A DNA stretch of 64,000 nucleotides, taken from positions 20,907 to 84,906 of the forward strand of contig JAUMTV010000002.1 in NCBI GenBank assembly GCA_030531025.1, in the 5' to 3' direction. The stretch is from Turicibacter sp. (GTDB lineage Bacteria > Bacillota > Bacilli > MOL361 > Turicibacteraceae). The notes under the pieces are model-generated. The model did no database searches, was not told where the DNA came from, and saw nothing but the letters and a program-made list of their open reading frames with translations. How positions within the stretch are numbered: the stretch's first letter is position 1; each line of letters begins with the position of its first letter. Of the stretch, positions 8,555 to 16,337 are shown piece by piece. The translations under genes were made by a program, and so were the position numbers.

Positions 8555-9055
8555 GTGGCGAATGAAGAAAATACATTTTTAGATAATGTCGTTGAATTAG
8601 GTGCAAGTTTACTAGTTGGATATGTCATCTCTCGCTTTGTTCGTGTTGCTTTAGCAAGAGGCGAGTCAATGCTTCCAACCATTCATAATAATCAGCCAAT
8701 TATTTTAGATTGCCGGGCATATCATCGTCGTTTACCAAAGCGTCATGATTTAATTGCGTTTAAAGCTCATCAGAAAAAGCAACATAAATTCTTTTTAAAG
8801 CGTGTGATTGGGCTACCAGGTGAACATATTGTGATTGAAAAAGGGAAGCTCTTTATCGATGGGGTGTTAACAGATGAACCTTATATTAAAGAACCAATGA
8901 ATGATCATAGAAAAATTGATCTAATTGTTGATGAAGGATACCTTTTTGTGATGGGAGATAATCGCAATCATAGTTTAGACTCACGCTCATCGCGGTTAGG
9001 ATTAGTTAAGATTGAAAAAGATGTAGTTGGGGTAGTCAAGCAATTTAGAAAGTAA
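8555..9055 (+). CDS. lepB: Type I signal peptidase
   Basis: A 166-residue membrane-anchored serine protease that cleaves signal peptides from exported proteins. One N-terminal membrane helix (residues about 12-33) is followed by the catalytic Ser38 in G-E-S-M-L-P-T, the general base Lys82 in L-K-R-V-I-G-L-P-G-E, and the late G-D-N-R-N-H-S-L-D-S-R box. The start is GTG, with GGAGG about 10 bases upstream. The length is that of compact Gram-positive SipS-type enzymes. The pseudouridine synthase gene begins 12 bases after its stop, so the two are probably cotranscribed. Confidence 0.93.
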   Translation: MANEENTFLDNVVELGASLLVGYVISRFVRVALARGESMLPTIHNNQPIILDCRAYHRRLPKRHDLIAFKAHQKKQHKFFLKRVIGLPGEHIVIEKGKLFIDGVLTDEPYIKEPMNDHRKIDLIVDEGYLFVMGDNRNHSLDSRSSRLGLVKIEKDVVGVVKQFRK

Positions 9056-9067
9056 TGTGGTGGTAAC

Positions 9068-9964
9068 ATGAAAGTCACTCGTAAAGGCGAGCACTTAATA
9101 TTTATGATTGAAAAAAAACAAGCTAATCAAACAGTTCGTGAATTTTTACAACAGTATCACTTATCACGTAAAAAAATTCATGAACTTTATATGGATAAGA
9201 GTGTGAAATTAAATGAAGAAGTAGCTAATTTTAATGATGTATTGCAAATTGGTGATCAGTTAGCTATTCCTGTGTTTAAAGAAGAATCGATCGATTTTAA
9301 ACCGCAAAAAATGAAGTTAGATATTGTTTATGAAGATGATCATCTCTTAATTATTAATAAGCCTGCTGGATTAATGGTGCACCCTGATCAAAAAGATGGA
9401 ATGAATACACTCGTGAATGCGGTAGCTTATTATTATCAAGAGAACCAGATTCATCATCGAATTCGATATATCCATCGATTAGATACGGATACAAGTGGAG
9501 GAATGATCTTTGCTAAACATTATCTAGCACATAGCTTAATGGACTATTGGTTATCTGAAAAGAAAATTAAACGTTGGTATTTAGCTTTAGTTAGTGGTAG
9601 ATTGAAATCGAAAAAAGGAAAAATTAATGCACCAATCGGAAAAGATCGTCATCATGGTGCTAGACGACGTGTTGCTAAAAATGGTGATGAAGCAGTTACG
9701 CTATATCAATTAAAACAACAGTTTAAAGATTATGCACTTGTCGAATTAGAATTAAAGACAGGACGTACACATCAAATCCGTGTCCATATGAGCTATTTAG
9801 GGCATCCACTATTAGGAGATGTTTTATATGGAGGTCCAGCAAAGTTCGGTCCATTAAAACGTCAAGCTTTACATTCTTCGCGCATTGAAATGAAGCATCC
9901 GATTACACAAGAACCATTAAAGTTTGAAATTTCATTGCCCTCTGATATGAAAAAACTCATTTAA
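9068..9964 (+). CDS. RluA/RluD-family pseudouridine synthase
   Basis: An rRNA or tRNA modification enzyme of 298 residues that isomerises uridine to pseudouridine. The N-terminal part (residues about 12-80) resembles an S4-like RNA-binding region, and I-N-K-P-A-G-L-M-V-H-P follows. The catalytic motif H-R-L-D-T-D-T-S-G lies near residue 136, with the nucleophilic Asp at about 139. Later comes L-K-T-G-R-T-H-Q-I-R-V-H. The family is certain, but which uridine it modifies cannot be read from sequence. The ribosome site is a modest GGTGG. It follows lepB by 12 bases and ends at a strong terminator. Confidence 0.9.
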   Translation: MKVTRKGEHLIFMIEKKQANQTVREFLQQYHLSRKKIHELYMDKSVKLNEEVANFNDVLQIGDQLAIPVFKEESIDFKPQKMKLDIVYEDDHLLIINKPAGLMVHPDQKDGMNTLVNAVAYYYQENQIHHRIRYIHRLDTDTSGGMIFAKHYLAHSLMDYWLSEKKIKRWYLALVSGRLKSKKGKINAPIGKDRHHGARRRVAKNGDEAVTLYQLKQQFKDYALVELELKTGRTHQIRVHMSYLGHPLLGDVLYGGPAKFGPLKRQALHSSRIEMKHPITQEPLKFEISLPSDMKKLI

Positions 9965-10069
9965 TCTAACTTTATTCCTCACGATTTGATAGTTCATCAT
10001 ACTAGGCAGTAGTTTTCTAACAAAAAAAGACTATTTTCTAGAATTGATAATGGTGTTTAATACCTATAA

Positions 10070-10104
10070 AAAAACTTGTAAGGGTTACTTACAAGTTTTT
10101 TTTT
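10070..10104. terminator. Bidirectional intrinsic terminator
   Basis: Perfect 13-bp stem (10070-10082 with 10088-10100), 5-base loop, T tract after and A tract before. It serves the synthase gene and probably the convergent cytidine deaminase gene. Confidence 0.85.
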
Positions 10105-10152
10105 ATTACTCAATTTTAATTTAAGGTGTTAAGACGAAAGAGTCTAAGACAG

Positions 10153-10551
10153 TTATTCAATTTCAGACATTTTGGCATCTCGCCAATCATAAGGAAGGAG
10201 ATCAATTAATTTGACAGCTCTCTTTCGATTAATTAACACCTCAGCTTCTATATTGTTATCGTTTAATTGACTAATGAATTCTCGACATCGACCACAAGGA
10301 GGTAATACATTTCCACGTTTATTGATGGCTACCATTTTAACAATGTGACTTTCACCTGCTGTCAACATGGCGGCGGCAGCGGCATGCTCAGCACAAAATC
10401 CCATTGAACAAGCAGTTTCGATGCAAATACCTGTATAGATTTGCCCACTATCTGTTAAAATGGCAGCTGCAACACTTCCTGCTTCAGCAGTAGAGGAAAG
10501 TTGTCGAGGCTGTAGTACTTTTGTAGCTTTTTCAATTAGTTCTTCGAACAT
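10153..10551 (-). CDS. cdd: Cytidine deaminase
   Basis: A zinc-dependent deaminase converting cytidine or deoxycytidine to uridine or deoxyuridine for pyrimidine salvage. The zinc motifs are C-A-E-H-A-A-A-A (with C as ligand and E as proton shuttle) and P-P-C-G-R-C-R-E-F. At 132 residues it has the length of the small tetrameric class. I start it at the ATG at 10551, with AAAGGAGGG 7 bases upstream, rather than at the TTG one codon earlier. It is a single gene; the region upstream to 10940 holds only copy B of the dispersed element. Confidence 0.88.
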   Translation of the reverse strand: MFEELIEKATKVLQPRQLSSTAEAGSVAAAILTDSGQIYTGICIETACSMGFCAEHAAAAAMLTAGESHIVKMVAINKRGNVLPPCGRCREFISQLNDNNIEAEVLINRKRAVKLIDLLPYDWRDAKMSEIE

Positions 10552-10764
10552 CAAATGTCCCTCCTTTATTATGAGAGATGATAAGTCTATTATAGTTTAT
10601 GCGACATAGATAAAATCATAATCGGTTCATAAGAATTTGCGATGATCCTCACAAAAAGCGTCATTTTTTTAACTATTCATCAGATAAGCTAAAAGTATCG
10701 TATTGAATCTATTAAATAGAAGCGTTAGAATATACTGTATTAGAGTTGTTATTTTATTTTTAGA

Positions 10765-10900
10765 TAACTATATAAGTTCAGATAAATTTTCTTCAAAGAA
10801 TTTTTTTAACTGGACTATAGGTTACCCAAATCAGGAAATGACTTTATTCATTTCCATTTATAAGCTCAATTGTAGAATACTTATCTGTTTCTATAGATGG
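10765..10900 (+). repeat. Dispersed two-hairpin element, diverged copy B
   Basis: It aligns with copies A and C at both ends of hairpin 1: ACTATATAAGTTCAG at 10767-10781 and CTGGACTATAG at 10810-10820. The single change in the left arm (T for C) keeps pairing as G-T. Where A and C have hairpin 2, this copy has an unrelated sequence that again forms a perfect 8-bp hairpin: GGAAATGA (10834-10841) with TCATTTCC (10848-10855). It lies between divergent cdd and the ParB-fold gene. The gap 10552-10940 shows nothing else. Confidence 0.6.
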
Positions 10901-10940
10901 ATCTATTTAGTAGGCTATTAGGCGTTAAGGGGGAAGTTAA

Positions 10941-11567
10941 ATGAGAGTCGAGCGATGTGAAGAAGAATTTTTTGGAACACATACAAACATTAAAAATCAT
11001 AATACATCCTTTTTATTATTTAGTAGTGATGAAGAAGATCCCTTAAGATATGATTTTGAAATTATCAATCACCATCAGGCTATCTTACATACAGAATCCA
11101 TGAGCTGTCCAGAACTAGTGATTAATGAATTTTTATTTTATAGTGGATTTATTAGTCATATTGAAACAGTAAATGGACGAATTGTTTATCATCAACCTAA
11201 AAAAAAGATTATATCCTTAGAAATTTCAAAAATTCAGCCAAGTCAATTATATATTAATGAAAAAAAGTTAGATCGTTTATTAACATGGATTAAGTCACCT
11301 GAAGAGATTATTATTCCTGTTATTAGACGAGGAACACAATGGGTTTCCATTGATGGTCACACAAGATTAAAGGCTGCACAATTACTAGGATTTAAACAAA
11401 TATATGTTTATGTTGATGAGTTTGAGCCATATATCGATGACTTTATTCAATTTTGTCAACAAGATAAAAAGTTTACCATCTATGATCTTCCCGTTATTTC
11501 GAATGAGGACTATCAAATTCAATGGTGCTTATTTTGTGATCAGTATTTTCAACAGAAAGAGGGTTAA
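10941..11567 (+). CDS. ParB/sulfiredoxin-fold domain protein, function unknown
   Basis: A 208-residue protein. Residues about 90-160 fit the ParB N-terminal/Srx fold: I-S-K-I-Q-P-S-Q-L followed by W-V-S-I-D-G-H-T-R-L-K-A-A-Q-L-L-G. In related proteins the D-G-H-T/N-R-L box binds a nucleotide. There is no helix-turn-helix and no ParA partner, so chromosome partitioning is unlikely. The N-terminal 90 residues match no family I recognise. The start follows AAGGGGGAAG. The 3' end overlaps the convergent Mrr-like gene by four bases. Composition is like that of its neighbours. Confidence 0.6.
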   Translation: MRVERCEEEFFGTHTNIKNHNTSFLLFSSDEEDPLRYDFEIINHHQAILHTESMSCPELVINEFLFYSGFISHIETVNGRIVYHQPKKKIISLEISKIQPSQLYINEKKLDRLLTWIKSPEEIIIPVIRRGTQWVSIDGHTRLKAAQLLGFKQIYVYVDEFEPYIDDFIQFCQQDKKFTIYDLPVISNEDYQIQWCLFCDQYFQQKEG

Positions 11568-12211
11568 ATCTCTGAGCTATCAATTAAGGTTTCAATCAGT
11601 TGATCGCCGTTAATTAAATAAATAGGTTTATCTTCTGAAAATTGATAACAGTCTTCGGAAAAATGACCAAGTGTGACAAAAATACCTTGATCAATTTGAT
11701 TATTTCGCATGATTAAATGAAGCCGATCTAAGTAAGATTGAGGAATAGGATAATCAAGAGAGTTTAATAAACAAGAAACTAAGACTTTTTTATCATCAAG
11801 ATACATTTCAATATCATAGAAATGCTTATTCATACGTGGTGTTAAGAAGATTCTTTTAAAGCCTTTCATTCGAAATAAGTCTGCTACTAGTTCACCAAAG
11901 TCATATGGATTCATTAAAGCGACTTGTTCACGAATTGCTATTTTTTTTAGCTGTAGTTTTTTTTCCTCTAGGTCCATGCGCTGACGATCCATCTTTAAAT
12001 CACGATAATAGGAGTAATATTTCAGACAGCAAATAATAATAAAGGAAAAGAATAAAAAAAGTAGGACATACTGTGAAGCGCTCCAATTAGAAAAACTTAT
12101 ATTTAATGTGTAGCGAATTTGGATGAGAAAAAAAATAGCTAATAAAAGTGAGCAGTAAAAGAAAAATGTCATATGTTGACGTGCAGATTTTAATGATTTG
12201 GATGACATCAT
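11564..12211 (-). CDS. Membrane protein with Mrr-like restriction-endonuclease fold, probably inactive
   Basis: A 215-residue protein with two membrane segments (about residues 14-32 and 43-63), a charged stretch, then a C-terminal domain with the Mrr_cat outline: N-P-Y-D-F-G-E-L-V-A-D-L-F-R-M-K-G-F and Y-D-I-E-M-Y-L. The Asp of the PD-(D/E)XK core is present, but the usual Q/E-x-K segment reads V-S-C-L-L, so the catalytic Lys is missing. It may bind DNA or another ligand rather than cut. The start (M-M-S-S-K-S) follows GGGAGGAATTA. Function unknown. Confidence 0.6.
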   Translation of the reverse strand: MMSSKSLKSARQHMTFFFYCSLLLAIFFLIQIRYTLNISFSNWSASQYVLLFLFFSFIIICCLKYYSYYRDLKMDRQRMDLEEKKLQLKKIAIREQVALMNPYDFGELVADLFRMKGFKRIFLTPRMNKHFYDIEMYLDDKKVLVSCLLNSLDYPIPQSYLDRLHLIMRNNQIDQGIFVTLGHFSEDCYQFSEDKPIYLINGDQLIETLIDSSEI

Positions 12212-12282
12212 TAATTCCTCCCATATCGTATATAGATATATTTTTTAGTTTATTATTGGTTATAAATGGGATAGTTATACAA

Positions 12283-12315
12283 GGAAATAAAAAATCCTAT
12301 CCATAATGGATAGGA
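12283..12315 (-). terminator. Terminator of the small minus-strand gene
   Basis: Stem TCCTATCCA / TGGATAGGA (12295-12303, 12307-12315), with the T run on the minus strand toward 12285. Confidence 0.75.
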
Positions 12316-12324
12316 AGATGAAAT

Positions 12325-12516
12325 TTATCGCTTTAATAATTGTTCGGTATTTCGACGATCTTTTGAAGATTGGGTGTATCGTTTTGCTTCAGGTAATGAT
12401 TTTTTGACTTCAAGACGTGTATCAGGAACATTTCCAGTTCCAAATTCAACATCAGATTTATCTTTGATAGTTTGCATTGAAGCGTTCATTGGGGATCCCA
12501 TTTCATTTTTACCCAT
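12325..12516 (-). CDS. Small hydrophilic protein, unknown
   Basis: A 63-residue charged, Met-rich protein (M-G-K-N-E-M-G-S-P-M-N at the start, K-R-Y-T-Q-S-S-K-D-R-R near the end) with no membrane segment. A strong AAAGGAG site 9 bases before the ATG at 12516 and a dedicated terminator support it as a real gene. A TTG two codons upstream is too close to the ribosome site. The size and polarity would suit a spore-core or spore-coat accessory protein, but no family is recognised, so that is only a guess. Confidence 0.6.
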   Translation of the reverse strand: MGKNEMGSPMNASMQTIKDKSDVEFGTGNVPDTRLEVKKSLPEAKRYTQSSKDRRNTEQLLKR

Positions 12517-13213
12517 TGTCAATTACTCCTTTCAAAATTCCAAGTGTTGATTCGGAATTTTAATATTATTATGTGAAAAAAAAGTGATAATTATAAAGCA
12601 AAATTAATATAATCAAAAGGGAAATGGTGCTAAACTAACGTTAATTTTTGATGAATATCAAAAGAAGAATCACTTTTAAAAGCGGTGAAAATAAAGTTAA
12701 TTGATATTTATTTGATTGTTTTACCGCGTCAAAAGGAGGGATTTGATTTAAGTTTGGAGGAGCTTAAATTAAGGCAATTTATAAATAATCAGATTTTTAC
12801 ATGCATGATTTTTTATAGCAGTAGTATCTGTATAAGTCATAAAATGAACATCTGCATTAGCAAAAGATAAATGAATTTTTAAATTAATTTGTGATTTATT
12901 ATATCGATGTTTAGGTAAAGTGAGAAGAGATGAAATGTCTTTTTAGAAAAGTTAAACTCAAATGATATCATCTACTTATCAGTAGTAGAAGTGAATTTAG
13001 TAAATGAAAAGATGAACATTTTTTCAATATTCTCATGTTGGCCAATAAGTACAGTTATCTACACATGTGTAAGGTTCGTACTAAAAACTTTGGAAAAATA
13101 GAAGTCCTCACGCCTTAGCCACACTTAATTGGTTGAATGAAATGCTGAGAAAGTGATAAGAGTAGTTGGATAGGATAAGTGAATTAAGTTCGATGAGAGA
13201 GAGGGGATATCGA
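12517..13213. other. Long gap upstream of sigma factor with short palindromes
   Basis: No convincing gene. It contains a 10-bp palindrome ATGATATCAT (12962-12971), a small hairpin CTACT/AGTAG (12972-12976, 12981-12985) and a perfect 12-bp palindrome TACACATGTGTA (13060-13071), all upstream of the sigma factor gene. These could be operators or leader structure; I see no known riboswitch. Confidence 0.4.
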
Positions 13214-14209
13214 ATGAATCATATGGAAGTCGCTAACCTAAAAAAAAGCAGCGAGAAAAAAAGAAAAGCTGTGAAGAATGACTCGAAGAGGGGAGAGGTT
13301 AATGGCAAAATGAATATGGAAAATACGAAACCCACAGGAAATCCAGTATCGGGGAGTACGCATAACCTATTAATGAGAAAACATTCAAATGATTATCAGC
13401 ATAATTTAGAATATTTAAAAAAATATCGTCTTGAAAATGATGAATCTGCGTTAGAATGGTTAATTTTTAATAACACAAATTTAGTTCATAAAATTATTGG
13501 ACGTTATACAAAATTTTATCACCATAAATTAGATTATGATGATTTATTTTCTGTTGGATTAGAAGGATTAATGAAAGCAATAGAGAAGTTTGATTTTAAT
13601 TATGATAATAATTTTTCAACATATGCAACTTATTGGGTAAAACAAGCAGTAACAAGAACGATTGCAGATGAAGGATTCACCATTCGCATTCCAGTTCATA
13701 TGTTTGAATCGATTAATCAAGTGATGCGCTATGAACAAAAAGCAGATCAAGGTAATGAACCGATAGATGTAAGTAACTTATGCGGGGAATTAAATATTCC
13801 CGTTGAAAAATATGAGGCAGTTAAACGTGTTCAAACATATATGTTAAAGCCAACATCGCTAAATGGTTTCGTCTCAAAAGAAGACGAAGATACAGAACTA
13901 CAAGATTTGATTTCAAATGAAAACGAATTATTGTCTGAAGGTGGATCTAGAATCTATGATAACCCGGAAAAGAAAGCCATGGATGAAGATTTAAAGGCCT
14001 ATATGGACAAGATGATTTTAAGTTTAAACCCACGAGAACAGTTTGTAATTACTCATCGATTTGGGTTAAATGGTGCTGAAAAGAAAACGTTAGAAGAAAT
14101 TGGTGAAATTGAAGGAGTGACACGTGAACGGATTCGTCAAATCGAGGCAAAAGCAATGAGAAAGTTACGAATATTACTCATTCGTTACAAAGAATATTTA
14201 ATGAATTAA
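13214..14209 (+). CDS. Sigma-70 family RNA polymerase sigma factor, RpoD-like without region 1.1
   Basis: Region 2 is close to primary sigma factors: D-D-L-F-S-V-G-L-E-G-L-M-K-A-I-E-K-F-D, then F-S-T-Y-A-T-Y-W-V-K-Q-A-V-T-R. Region 3 begins R-I-P-V-H-M-F-E-S-I-N-Q-V, and region 4 ends T-L-E-E-I-G-E-I-E-G-V-T-R-E-R-I-R-Q-I-E-A-K-A. There is no acidic region 1.1; instead there is a Lys-rich N-terminal tail. This suggests a group 2 (non-essential, alternative) sigma that reads SigA-like promoters. I start it at the ATG at 13214, with GAGAGGGG 8 bases upstream. The ATG at 13310, behind GGGAGAGG, is an alternative, and an in-frame TTG at 13166 looks less likely. It is a single gene with a long palindrome-rich leader. 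Confidence 0.82.
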   Translation: MNHMEVANLKKSSEKKRKAVKNDSKRGEVNGKMNMENTKPTGNPVSGSTHNLLMRKHSNDYQHNLEYLKKYRLENDESALEWLIFNNTNLVHKIIGRYTKFYHHKLDYDDLFSVGLEGLMKAIEKFDFNYDNNFSTYATYWVKQAVTRTIADEGFTIRIPVHMFESINQVMRYEQKADQGNEPIDVSNLCGELNIPVEKYEAVKRVQTYMLKPTSLNGFVSKEDEDTELQDLISNENELLSEGGSRIYDNPEKKAMDEDLKAYMDKMILSLNPREQFVITHRFGLNGAEKKTLEEIGEIEGVTRERIRQIEAKAMRKLRILLIRYKEYLMN

Positions 14210-14220
14210 TTCATAAAATA

Positions 14221-14250
14221 AAGTGATAGTATGGGTACTATCACTTTTTT
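14221..14250 (+). terminator. Terminator of sigma factor gene
   Basis: Perfect 11-bp stem AAGTGATAGTA (14221-14231) with 14236-14246, 4-base loop, T6 tail. Confidence 0.88.
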
Positions 14251-14380
14251 ATATCAAATATTTGGGATATATGTCTCGAATTAACACCTATTATCGTGAT
14301 TAATCTATGATAGAATAATAGAGGGTTGATTCATTGGTAGAAAGGAAGCGGGTAGAAAAAGGGAAGGAGAGTTAGTAGCT

Positions 14381-15073
14381 ATGATAAAAAAAGTTGATCA
14401 AAAACAATTAGGAACAGCTTATCATACATGGCTTCAGAGTTTATTTCACTTTTCATATGCAAACTATCATCAACCCTCAAAAAAATTTGGTGTCCTTCGT
14501 GTCATCAACGATGATATTTTACATGCAGGTAGTGGACATGATTTACATAAACATAAAGAAGTAGAGATATTAACTTATGTTCTAGAAGGAAGTTTAACAC
14601 ATACACCTCGTCAGTTTGAAATGAAAACTCTAGAGCGTGGTGATTTTTATTATATGTGTGCTGGGAACGGGATAGAACATGGTGAATTTAATTGGGGAGA
14701 TGCACCTGTACGTATGATTCAAGTTTGGATGGTACCAAAGCAAAAATCTTTAACACCAGGTGTGCAATATGGCTCATTTAATCAAGAAGTTGAAAAAAAT
14801 AAATGGCACTTAATTGCTGCTTCAACTGATGATACTTTGATGAAAACGCATCAGGATGTTCAAGTTTGGCTCATTCAGCTAGAGTCAAATCATACTGTTC
14901 ACTTTGAAGTGAGTAAAGGCCGCCAAGCCTATTTAATTCAGTTAGAAGGAACATCACGCATTAATGAAGAGAAAATGAATCGACGAGATGGATTAGAAAT
15001 TTATGAGGATTTAATTGAAATACAGGCATCTGAAGACTGTCACTTAATGTTAATTGAAATGGCGTTAAGTTAA
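14381..15073 (+). CDS. Pirin-family bicupin protein
   Basis: A 230-residue YhhW-type pirin with two cupin halves. The N-terminal cupin carries the metal set H-K-H-K-E-V-E-I-L-T-Y and G-I-E-H-G-E-F, equivalent to the His-His-Glu-His of quercetinase-active pirins. F-G-V-L-R-V-I-N-D-D and H-A-G-S-G-H-D-L-H precede it. Family members act as quercetin dioxygenases in vitro or as redox/iron-sensing proteins; the physiological role here is open. The ribosome site is GGGAAGGAGAG. It is a single gene between two terminators. Confidence 0.85.
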   Translation: MIKKVDQKQLGTAYHTWLQSLFHFSYANYHQPSKKFGVLRVINDDILHAGSGHDLHKHKEVEILTYVLEGSLTHTPRQFEMKTLERGDFYYMCAGNGIEHGEFNWGDAPVRMIQVWMVPKQKSLTPGVQYGSFNQEVEKNKWHLIAASTDDTLMKTHQDVQVWLIQLESNHTVHFEVSKGRQAYLIQLEGTSRINEEKMNRRDGLEIYEDLIEIQASEDCHLMLIEMALS

Positions 15074-15120
15074 GTATAATATTCATTGAATAAAAAGTGG
15101 AGAATAAGAAGGTTCTCATA

Positions 15121-15172
15121 AAAACACACGACCAACAGATTCCATCACTGGAGAAATTGATCGTGTGTTTTT
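15121..15172. terminator. Bidirectional terminator between pirin and coat genes
   Basis: Stem AAAACACACGA (15121-15131) with TCGTGTGTTTT (15161-15171), long loop, A tract before and T tract after. Confidence 0.75.
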
Positions 15173-15218
15173 CTTATACAGCAAATCATTTAAATAAGTT
15201 AAAGAAAGAAGAGTTTAA

Positions 15219-15641
15219 TTAGGCATCAATAATTTTAGCAGAAATTTTTGCTAATAATTGAATAACGGCTTGGACAACAGCTTCAACCTGAATTTGTTGT
15301 TGTTTAATAGTTATATCACCAGAACACTCAATTGCAATAATTTCTTTTTGGAATTGTAAAACTTTTAATTGTTGCACGAGTTGTTGAAGATCAGTTGTAT
15401 CAATCTCATCTTGAGCATCAAAAGCAGCAATAATTGCTTCAATAGCAGCTTGTAAAGAGACTTCTATGGCAATTAAAGCTTGTGCTTCTTGTTGATTGAT
15501 AGTAATACCATGACATTTTTTGATAATTAAAGTTTGCGTTTGTTTTTGAGAACTTGACATTGAAACATCGCCACTTTGTTCCGCATCTTGTTGAGGATGA
15601 TTTTGATATGGATATTCAGAACAATAGTAATTAGAGTTCAT
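15219..15641 (-). CDS. Spore coat protein with two CotX/V-type domains (paralogue 2)
   Basis: A 140-residue Gln- and Ile-rich protein. Two repeats follow the Spore Coat X/V pattern: the first, I-I-K-K-C-H-G-I-T-I-N-Q-Q-E-A-Q-A-L, near residue 38, the second, C-S-G-D-I-T-I-K-Q-Q-Q-I-Q, near residue 106. Each is followed by an amphipathic helix rich in Ala and Gln. In Bacillus, CotX/CotV/CotW form part of the insoluble outer coat or crust. The gene lies 43 bases behind its paralogue and shares its AGTGAGGTGA ribosome site, so this is a tandem duplication expressed in the mother cell. Only the first 30 residues (Tyr/Gln/Ser-rich) differ strongly. Confidence 0.75.
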   Translation of the reverse strand: MNSNYYCSEYPYQNHPQQDAEQSGDVSMSSSQKQTQTLIIKKCHGITINQQEAQALIAIEVSLQAAIEAIIAAFDAQDEIDTTDLQQLVQQLKVLQFQKEIIAIECSGDITIKQQQIQVEAVVQAVIQLLAKISAKIIDA

Positions 15642-15684
15642 ATTGATTCACCTCACTTATAATCGCTTTAGATTGAATAATGCA

Positions 15685-16080
15685 TTAAATTTCAATAAAT
15701 TTAGCTTCAAGACGAGCAAGAAGTTGAAGTGCTAATTGGATTAAAGCATCAATTTGAATTTGTTGCTGATTTATACAGATACAATTACTATCTTTGATAA
15801 TTATTTTTTGATTTTGCATTTCAGCTGCTTTAATAGATTGTATAACAGACTGTAATTCACGAACGTCGTCATCATCGTCATCTATGTCAAAGGCAATGAG
15901 AAGAGCATCAAATGCTGCTTGTAAAGAGACTTGAAGGACAATGAGTGCCTGTGCTTCTTGCTGATTTATATCAATCTTATTTGATCCTTTAATAAAAATT
16001 CCTTGATATTGTGATTGTAAGATATCTACGCTAGTATCATCAAATTGTTCGTCATTATCACGATCAATGTATTTAGCCAT
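15685..16080 (-). CDS. Spore coat protein with two CotX/V-type domains (paralogue 1)
   Basis: A 131-residue paralogue of the following gene. It carries I-F-I-K-G-S-N-K-I-D-I-N-Q-Q-E-A-Q-A-L near residue 29 and I-I-I-K-D-S-N-C-I-C-I-N-Q-Q-Q-I-Q near residue 93, separated by an acidic linker with six consecutive Asp. The pattern matches the Spore Coat X/V domain, normally duplicated in CotX, so both genes carry the full two-domain form. The ribosome site is GTGAGGTGA. The role, outer spore coat structure, comes from the family. It is the first gene of a two-gene minus-strand operon. Confidence 0.75.
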   Translation of the reverse strand: MAKYIDRDNDEQFDDTSVDILQSQYQGIFIKGSNKIDINQQEAQALIVLQVSLQAAFDALLIAFDIDDDDDDVRELQSVIQSIKAAEMQNQKIIIKDSNCICINQQQIQIDALIQLALQLLARLEAKFIEI

Positions 16081-16337
16081 TTGTAATCACCTCACTTGTT
16101 CTTTATTACATGATACCTTATTCAAAAAAACTCTAAATAAAGAGTGCCTTTTCCCAGTAAATGCAGATATTTTTATGATTAAGGGATAATTTTAGATAAA
16201 AGAAAGAAAATTAGTTTTTTTGATATGTAAATTATGCTAAAATTTATCTGATACTTACTACTTTAATTGGTAAAATATTTAATTAGGGTAGAATTTTGAT
16301 TAGACTAGATTATAGTACATAGGAAAGGATGAAATAA

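Noticed and set aside
10703..10921. 72-codon open frame on the plus strand
   Set aside because: It coincides with the diverged hairpin element, has no ribosome site, and reads as low-complexity Ile/Tyr/Phe typical of AT-rich noncoding DNA.
12685..12870. 61-codon open frame upstream of the sigma factor gene
   Set aside because: It has no ribosome site, non-protein-like composition, and no terminator.
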